This document shows, piece after piece, positions 58,472 to 64,000 of a stretch of DNA of 64,000 bases (within the stretch, counting starts at the first letter, position 1; each line of letters starts with the position of its first letter). Origin of the DNA: Billgrantia tianxiuensis (lineage in GTDB: Bacteria; Pseudomonadota; Gammaproteobacteria; Pseudomonadales; Halomonadaceae); contig NZ_CP035042.1 of the NCBI RefSeq assembly GCF_009834345.1, positions 1,364,001 through 1,428,000 of the forward strand. The letters run 5' to 3'. The notes under the pieces were generated by a model. That model was given only the letters and a program-made list of their open reading frames with translations. It searched no databases and had not been told where the DNA came from. A program made the position numbers and the translations under genes.

Positions 58472-59203
58472 ATGACAACCCCCCTCCAGGCCATGTGGCA
58501 GGAAACTGGTGACGAAGGTTCGGTACGCGAGCGGCTCTACCGGGTGCTGCGCCAGTCGATCATCCGAATGGTGCTGGCGCCTGGCCAGGCGCTCTCAGAG
58601 AAGGAGCTGGCCGACGCCTTCTCGGTGAGCAGGCAGCCGGTCCGCGAGGCCTTCATCCGGCTCTCGGAGGCGGGGCTGGTCGAGGTGCGCCCGCAGCGTG
58701 GCACCTACGTGGTGAGGATCTCGCAGCAGGCCGTGCTCGAGGCTCGCTTCGTGCGCGAGGCAATCGAAGTGGCGGTGGCCAAGGAGGCAGCTTCCCTTGG
58801 CATTGCCGCCCAGACCCTGGATGAGCTGTATGAACTGCTCGAGCGCCAGCGGCGCTGTATCGAGCCCAACGACTACGACCGTTTCTTCCAGCTCGATGAA
58901 GCCTTCCACCGGGCGCTGTCGCTGGGGGTGGGGCACACCGCGGCCTGGCGCGTGACCGAGGAAGTCAAGGCGCAGCTCGACCGGGTGCGCTACCTGAGCG
59001 TCCCCGACAGCACACCGATCGGCAAGCTGATCGACCAGCACTCGATGATCGTCGAGGCCATTGCCCGTCGCGATCCCGAGGCGGCTGCCAAGGCCATGAG
59101 CATCCACCAGCGCGAGATTCTGCACTCGCTGCCGGAACTCATGCGTCGCTTCCCAGAGATGTTCGACGGGGCTCCCCAAGGAGCCGTCACCGTAAATCCA
59201 TAG
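58472..59203 (+). CDS. GntR/FCD-family regulator of the hexuronate operon
   Basis: 243 residues. N-terminal winged helix (VRERLYRVLRQSIIRMVLAP, LSEKELADAFSVSRQPVREA, LVEVRPQRGTYVVRISQQAV) and C-terminal FCD domain with the metal/ligand site (EARFVREAIEVAVAKEAASL, DEAFHRALSLGVGHTAAW, DQHSMIVEAIARRDPEAAAK). It resembles UxuR/ExuR-type repressors and lies directly upstream of a TRAP transporter and hexuronate catabolic genes, so it probably responds to a hexuronate or its product. The ATG at 58472 has GGAG nine bases upstream; the in-frame GTG at 58466 is too close. Confidence 0.88.
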   Translation: MTTPLQAMWQETGDEGSVRERLYRVLRQSIIRMVLAPGQALSEKELADAFSVSRQPVREAFIRLSEAGLVEVRPQRGTYVVRISQQAVLEARFVREAIEVAVAKEAASLGIAAQTLDELYELLERQRRCIEPNDYDRFFQLDEAFHRALSLGVGHTAAWRVTEEVKAQLDRVRYLSVPDSTPIGKLIDQHSMIVEAIARRDPEAAAKAMSIHQREILHSLPELMRRFPEMFDGAPQGAVTVNP

Positions 59204-59271
59204 CCAGCAAGTACTGAGCAAGACGCCAAACCACTCGACGCAACAACCACAACACACGTCAGGAGGCTCAC

Positions 59272-60231
59272 ATGAAAACCACCGTCATCGCCGCGGCTGT
59301 CGCTCTGACCGCCAGCGCCAACCTGGCCCATGCGGCCTATCAGTTGAATCTTTCCTCGGCGCTCAGCTCCCAGGACCCCATCGTCCAGGCCATGGAGGAA
59401 GCCAGCCAGACCATCGCGGAGCGCTCCGATGGCGAGCTTACCGTGCGTGTCTTCCCCAACAGCCAACTGGGCTCCGACGAGGACGTGGTCGAACAGATTC
59501 GCAGCGGCGCCAATGTCGCGGTGCTGATCGATGCCGGGCGGCTCTCGGAGTACCAGCCGGAGCTGGGCATTCTCAGCGCGCCCTACCTGGTCGAGGACCA
59601 CGCCGACTATGAGCGCATCACCTCGTCCGAGCTCTACCGGGATTGGGTCGAGAGCCTGGCCGACAGCAGCGGCCTGCGCTTGCTCAACTACAACTGGTTC
59701 CAGGGCTCGCGCCACATGCTGACCCAGAAACTGGTCGAGACACCCGACGACCTGCGTGGGGTGCGAGTGCGTACCATCAATTCGCCGGTTTGGCTGCGCA
59801 CCATCGAATCGATGGGCGCCACACCCACGCCACTGCCCTGGTCGGAGGTCTACTCCGCGCTGCAACTGGGGGCGATCGACGGCGCCGAGGCGCAGCTCAC
59901 CGCCGCCGAGGGTCAGAACCTGCATGAGGTGATCACCCACATCGCCCTCACCGGCCATATCCATCTGATGACCGGTCTTGCCACGTCCGAGCAGTGGTAC
60001 CAGTCGCTGCCGGAAGAGCTGCGCACCATCCTCGACGAGGAGCTACACAAGGCGGGGGAGGCCGCCAGCCGGGCCACCGTCGATGCCCAGGATGCCGTGC
60101 GCGAGCGTATGGAGGCGGAGGGCGTGACCTTCACCGAGGTGGATGTCGAGCTGTTCCGCGAACGCGTCGGCGGCGTCTACGAGGAGCTTGGCTACGACCA
60201 GTACCGTGACCAATTGACCGCGGGAGAGTGA
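59272..60231 (+). CDS. TRAP transporter DctP-type solute receptor
   Basis: 319 residues. A signal peptide (TVIAAAVALTASANLAHAAY) precedes a DctP-family fold: LSSQDPIVQAMEEASQTIAE, RVFPNSQLGSDEDVVEQIRS, the ligand Arg region LRGVRVRTINSPVWLRTIES, and PLPWSEVYSALQLGAIDGAE. The organisation with UxaC and ManD downstream suggests it binds glucuronate or galacturonate, as several TRAP receptors do. AGGAGG lies seven bases before the ATG. DctQ follows 98 bp later. Confidence 0.9.
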   Translation: MKTTVIAAAVALTASANLAHAAYQLNLSSALSSQDPIVQAMEEASQTIAERSDGELTVRVFPNSQLGSDEDVVEQIRSGANVAVLIDAGRLSEYQPELGILSAPYLVEDHADYERITSSELYRDWVESLADSSGLRLLNYNWFQGSRHMLTQKLVETPDDLRGVRVRTINSPVWLRTIESMGATPTPLPWSEVYSALQLGAIDGAEAQLTAAEGQNLHEVITHIALTGHIHLMTGLATSEQWYQSLPEELRTILDEELHKAGEAASRATVDAQDAVRERMEAEGVTFTEVDVELFRERVGGVYEELGYDQYRDQLTAGE

Positions 60232-60329
60232 GCCTGACGGCCCTTGTCGCTGCGGCGGCAAGGGCCGGTCGACTCGCACGTTGTTCCATGGAATCGGCCG
60301 GCCGTGTTCCGGCTCCGAGGATCTTCGAC

Positions 60330-60821
60330 ATGTGGTACTGGTACGACCGACTCGAAGCCTGGCTCGCCGTCGCGCTGCTGGGCGCGACGTCCCTGACCCT
60401 GCTGGTAAGCTCGACGGCGCGCGCCATCGGCCAGCCCTTCGCCGGGGGTGCCGAACTGGCCCAGTTGCTGTTCATCTGGACCGCCGTGCTGGGTGCCGAC
60501 ATCACCCTGCGCTGCGGCGGGCAGGTGCGCATCGACGCCCTGGCGGTACGCCTGCCGCTGCCCTTGCAGCGCCTGGTCACGGGGCTGTGCCTGGTGCTGA
60601 TGCTGGGCTTTCTGGCCCTGCTCGTGCGTTATGGCTTTCCCCTGGCGCTCTCCAACTGGCAGCGTCCGATGGGTGTGGCCGGGTTGAGCTACGGCTATAT
60701 CACCCTGGCGCTGCCGGTGGGGGCCAGCCTGATGATCGTCTCCCTGCTGCGTCGCGTGGCGGCCAAGGGGATCGTGCTGAGCCTGGTGCCGGATGACGAG
60801 ATGGTGGAGGAGACGCTATGA
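60330..60821 (+). CDS. TRAP transporter small permease (DctQ)
   Basis: 163 residues with four membrane helices: LEAWLAVALLGATSLTLLVS, LAQLLFIWTAVLGADITLRC, LVTGLCLVLMLGFLALLVRY, YGYITLALPVGASLMIVSLL. This is the DctQ pattern with W and the conserved FIWxxxLGA. The frame is open to 60228, but the ATG at 60330 has GAGG nine bases upstream and starts the family (MWYWYDRLEAWLAV). It overlaps dctM by four bases. Confidence 0.88.
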   Translation: MWYWYDRLEAWLAVALLGATSLTLLVSSTARAIGQPFAGGAELAQLLFIWTAVLGADITLRCGGQVRIDALAVRLPLPLQRLVTGLCLVLMLGFLALLVRYGFPLALSNWQRPMGVAGLSYGYITLALPVGASLMIVSLLRRVAAKGIVLSLVPDDEMVEETL

Positions 60822-62106
60822 CGGCCGCACTCCTGCTGGGCCTGGGGCTGGTGCTGATGGCCATCGGCATGCCCGTGGCCTTCGCCATCGGTATCGCCGG
60901 CTTCACCTATTTCTTCCTGCCCGAGACCTTCCTGCCGACCAATATCGGAGCGCAGCGCATCGTCTCTGCTACCCAATCGTTCCCGCTGCTGGCGGTGCCG
61001 CTGTTCATCTTCATCGGCCACCTGATGAACGCCAGCGGCATCACCCCGCGCTTGATTCGGCTCTCCACGCTGCTGGCCGGCTGGATGAGCGGCGGGTTGG
61101 CCCAGGCCAGTATCGTGCTCAGCACACTGATGGGAGGCGTGTCGGGCTCGGCGGTGGCCGATGCCGCCATGCAGTCGCGGGTGCTGGGGAAGGGCATGAT
61201 CCAGCAGGGCTATACCCCCGGCTTCTCCGGCGCGGTACTGGCCATCGGCGGGCTGATCACCGCCACCATTCCGCCGAGCATCGGCCTGATCCTCTACGGC
61301 TATCTCGGCGAGGTCTCCATCGGGCGGCTGTTCATCGCCGGCGTGGTGCCGGGCTTTCTGCTGATGGTAGCGCTGATGGTGACGACCTTCTTCGTGGCCA
61401 AGCGCCGCGGCTACGCGCCGGTACGCGAGGGGCTGCCGTCGGGTCGCGAGGTGCTCAGGGCCGCACGCAGCAGTATCTGGGCACTGTTGTTCCCGGTGTG
61501 GCTGCTGGTGGGCATCCGTTACGGCCTGTTCACCCCCACCGAGGCGGGGGCCTTTGCCGTGGCCTATGCGCTGCTGGTGGGCTGCGTGATCCATCGTGAG
61601 ATGGGGCTGCGCGAGATCCTCACGGCGATGCATGCCAGCGTGCGCGACATCGGCATGATCATGCTGATCATCATGTTCTCGGGAATCATCGGCTACGTGG
61701 TCTCGTTCGAGCGGGTGCCGCAGACCATCGCCGAGCTGACCCTGGGTGTATTCTCCAGCCAGGCCACGCTGCTGCTGACACTCGCCATCCTGCTGGTGCT
61801 GCTCGGCATGCTGCTCGAGGCCACCGTGGTGGTGATGCTGCTCACACCGATCCTGGTGCCGGTAATCAAGGCGGCCGGCGTCGATCCGGTGCACTTCGGC
61901 CTGCTGATGATGACCCTGGTGACCTTCGGCGGCATGACCCGCCGGTGGGCATCTCGATGTACACCGTGTGCGGCATCCTGCGCTGCTCCTTCTTCGATTA
62001 CAGCCGCGAGCTGCTGCCCTTCGCCCTGGCCGTATTCGTGGTGGTGCTGGGCATCATCTTCTTCCCCGATATCGTGCTGTTCCTGCCCAACCTGCTGATG
62101 GGCTGA
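60818..62106 (+). CDS. TRAP transporter large permease (DctM), one frameshift
   Basis: About 430 residues once a C is restored at 61938-61940 (GGMTPPVGISMYTVCGI). DctM family with about twelve helices: MPVAFAIGIAGFTYFFLPET, SFPLLAVPLFIFIGHLMNAS, TLMGGVSGSAVADAAMQSRV, AVLAIGGLITATIPPSIGLI, LFTPTEAGAFAVAYALLVGC, and the C-terminal LPFALAVFVVVLGIIFFPDI. The final helices are recovered only with the frame correction. Together with DctP and DctQ it makes a sodium-coupled importer, probably for hexuronates. Confidence 0.88.
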
Positions 62107-62132
62107 GTGAACCGACAAAAATGGAGGGTTCA

Positions 62133-63554
62133 ATGGCCTTCTCCGACAAGATCACCTTCATGGGGCCTGACTTCCTGCTCGAGAACGAGCCGGCGCGCCG
62201 GCTCTACCACGAGCATGCCGCGGCCATGCCGATCTGCGACTACCACTCGCACCTGAGCCCGCAGGAAATCGCCGGCAACGTCCAGTTCGACAACCTCACC
62301 GAGCTGTGGCTGAAGGGCGATCACTACAAGTGGCGGGCGATGCGCATCGCCGGCATCGACGAGCGCCGCATCACTGGCGATGCGAGCGACCGCGAGCGCT
62401 TCCAGGCCTGGGCCGAAACGGTGCCGCACTGCCTTGGCAACCCGCTCTACCACTGGACCCACCTGGAGCTGCGCCATCCGCTGGGCATCGAGAACACGCT
62501 GCTCTCGCCGGCCACCGCCGAAGAGATCTGGATCACCGCACGCGAGCGGCTGGCCACGCCGCAGCTGAGCGCACAGGGCATTCTCAAGCGCTTCACCGTG
62601 CGCACCGTGTGCACCACCGACGACCCGGTCGATTCGCTGGAGCTGCATCGCCGCCACGCCCAGAGCGGGGCGGCGCCCGCCATGCTGCCGACCTTCCGTG
62701 CCGATGCCGTGCTCAAGATCGGTGAACCCGGCTTCGTCGACTATCTCGGCGAACTGGAGCGTGCTAGCGGGGTGGCCATCCGCGGCTACGACGATCTGCT
62801 GGCGGCCCTGTACCAGCGTCTCGAGCACTTCGCCGTCCATGGCTGCTGCCTCTCCGACCACAGCCTGGAGAAGCCGGTGTTCGTCGCGCCGCCGAGCACG
62901 GCCGAACTCGACCGGCTGATCGAGCGTCGCCGCCAGGGCAGAGCGCTCGGCAGCGACGAGAGCGCTTCCTTCACCACCGCGGTGCTGCTGTGGCTGGGGC
63001 GCGAGTACGCCCGCCGCGGCTGGGTGATGCAGCTGCACCTGGGCGCGCTGCGCAGCCTGAGCCAGCGTGGCCTGGCCGAGATCGGTGCCAACAGCGGTTT
63101 CGATGCGATAGGCGACGTGACCTACGCCGACCCGCTGGCGGCGATTCTCGATGCGCTGGACCGCGAGCGGGCGCTGCCTCGCACCGTGGTCTACAACCTC
63201 AACCCCCGCGACAACGAGATGCTGGCGAGCCTGGTCGGCTCGTTCGCCAGCGACGGCATCCCCGGAAAGCTGCAGTTCGGCGCCGCCTGGTGGTTCAACG
63301 ACCAGCGCGACGGCATCGAACGCCAGCTCGTCACGCAGATGAACTTCGGCCTGCTGCGCCACTTCGTCGGCATGCTCACCGATTCGCGCAGCCTGCTGTC
63401 GTTCTCCCGTCACGATTACTTCCGCCGCATCTTCTGCCAGATGCTCGGCGCGCAGATCCAGCGCGGCGAGCTGCCGGACGATCTCGACCGTATCGGCGAG
63501 CTGGTGCGGGCGGTGTGCTACGACAACGTGCAGCGCTATCTCTTCGAGCGATAG
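62133..63554 (+). CDS. uxaC: Glucuronate (uronate) isomerase
   Basis: 473 residues, standard length for UxaC. It isomerises D-glucuronate to D-fructuronate and D-galacturonate to D-tagaturonate. Markers: [20 protein letters not shown] (HxH metal ligands), [93 protein letters not shown] and [20 protein letters not shown] (Arg and His of the active site). GGAGG is seven bases before the ATG. Confidence 0.95.
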   Translation: MAFSDKITFMGPDFLLENEPARRLYHEHAAAMPICDYHSHLSPQEIAGNVQFDNLTELWLKGDHYKWRAMRIAGIDERRITGDASDRERFQAWAETVPHCLGNPLYHWTHLELRHPLGIENTLLSPATAEEIWITARERLATPQLSAQGILKRFTVRTVCTTDDPVDSLELHRRHAQSGAAPAMLPTFRADAVLKIGEPGFVDYLGELERASGVAIRGYDDLLAALYQRLEHFAVHGCCLSDHSLEKPVFVAPPSTAELDRLIERRRQGRALGSDESASFTTAVLLWLGREYARRGWVMQLHLGALRSLSQRGLAEIGANSGFDAIGDVTYADPLAAILDALDRERALPRTVVYNLNPRDNEMLASLVGSFASDGIPGKLQFGAAWWFNDQRDGIERQLVTQMNFGLLRHFVGMLTDSRSLLSFSRHDYFRRIFCQMLGAQIQRGELPDDLDRIGELVRAVCYDNVQRYLFER

Positions 63555-63588
63555 GAACTCTTTTCCATATCACAGCGACGGAACACTC

Positions 63589-64000
63589 ATGAAAATTAGC
63601 GACGCCTATGTGATCGTCACCTCGCCGGGGCGCAACTTCGTCACCCTCAAGATCGTCACCGAGTCGGGCACCTACGGCATCGGCGACGCTACCCTCAACG
63701 GCCGCGAGATGGCGGTGGTGGCCTATCTCGAGGAGCATGTGATTCCTGCCCTGATCGGGCGGGATGCCAGCCGCATCGAGGATATCTGGCACTACCTCTA
63801 TCGCGGGGCCTACTGGCGCCGGGGGCCGGTGACCATGGCGGCGGTGTCGGCGGTAGACCTGGCGCTGTGGGACATCAAGGCCAAGGCGGCGGGCATGCCG
63901 CTCTACCAACTGCTCGGCGGCAAGAGCCGCGAACGGGTGATGACCTACGCCCACTGCACCGGGCGCGACATCGAAGGCTGCCTGGCCGAGGTGGAGAAGC
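63589..64000 (+). CDS. ManD/RspA-type mannonate dehydratase, 3' end beyond window
   Basis: 137 codons visible. The enolase-superfamily N-terminal capping domain of the ManD/RspA group: [60 protein letters not shown] and [20 protein letters not shown], followed by YAHCTGRDI. The barrel with the metal ligands lies off the edge. In this context it would dehydrate D-mannonate to 2-keto-3-deoxygluconate, the step after uronate isomerase and a reductase. ManD members can also be low-activity or regulatory, so the role is probable, not proven. The Shine-Dalgarno is weak. Confidence 0.88.
   Translation, partial: MKISDAYVIVTSPGRNFVTLKIVTESGTYGIGDATLNGREMAVVAYLEEHVIPALIGRDASRIEDIWHYLYRGAYWRRGPVTMAAVSAVDLALWDIKAKAAGMPLYQLLGGKSRERVMTYAHCTGRDIEGCLAEVEK

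Noticed and set aside
1-64000. CRISPR arrays, tRNA and rRNA genes
   Set aside because: No regularly spaced repeats with unique spacers, no cloverleaf with a TTCGA-type T-loop in place, and no rRNA sequence were seen by eye.

Overview
The window looks like a chromosomal segment of a high-GC gammaproteobacterium, most probably Halomonadaceae (Halomonas or relatives). The grounds are the protein flavour, strong Shine-Dalgarno sites, NasST/NasR-controlled nitrate assimilation with sigma-54/NtrC-type promoters, and paired TRAP transporters. No rRNA, tRNA or CRISPR array was seen.

Layout. (1) 1-9 kb: accessory single genes: a truncated-at-edge trypsin-like protease, a chimeric membrane relic, a P-type ATPase, a RibD-like reductase, two tiny ORFs behind a probably leaderless promoter, NTF2/SnoaL-fold proteins, a methyltransferase and a NERD nuclease-like protein. 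(2) 9-14.4 kb: an AT-rich block that reads as a decayed integron. It has two different inactivated integron-integrase remnants on the minus strand, orphan genes all on the plus strand, candidate attC/core sites, and a broken duplicate of the nirD 3' end. (3) 14.4-24.8 kb: nitrate/nitrite assimilation: nasC-nirB-nirD (minus), nasST (minus), and divergent nasA-cobA (plus). (4) 24.8-34 kb: a Rho_N-domain protein, an AI-2E transporter, a LOV-GGDEF-EAL-REC protein with a degenerate HD-GYP regulator, a peroxiredoxin, a GFA-type protein, an HDAC-like deacetylase and a LysR regulator. (5) 34-38.9 kb: a TAXI-TRAP plus AtuA-type catabolic operon. (6) 38.9-45.4 kb: the nitrate ABC importer (nrtABC-like), NasR (NIT-ANTAR) and narK. 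(7) 45.4-58.4 kb: cell-wall enzymes (two L,D-transpeptidases, an M23 peptidase), an ABC exporter, pirin/LysR, glutathionyl-hydroquinone reductase, YaiI and a DEAD-box helicase. (8) 58.4-64 kb: a hexuronate operon (GntR, DctPQM TRAP, UxaC, ManD running off the edge).

The most coherent system is the nitrate regulon. Transcripts start at sigma-54-type promoters with NtrC-like sites. The leaders upstream of nasC-nirB-nirD and nrtA then fold into two stem-loops with A1/G4 hexaloops; the second loop shares sequence with the 5' arm of a terminator-like hairpin. This is the target architecture of ANTAR antiterminators. The nasA leader has the second loop and a very strong hairpin, and narK has a similar single loop. 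Two ANTAR proteins, NasT (sensor NasS) and NasR, are encoded here. narK also has a perfect FNR box lying across its predicted sigma-54 start site.

A technical point affects the whole window. Ten otherwise well-conserved genes are each broken by one (in one case two) -1 frameshifts, and each break is repaired by adding one G or C to a short G/C run. This is best explained by homopolymer undercalls in the sequence rather than by gene decay. I annotated those genes as full-length with the frameshift noted.
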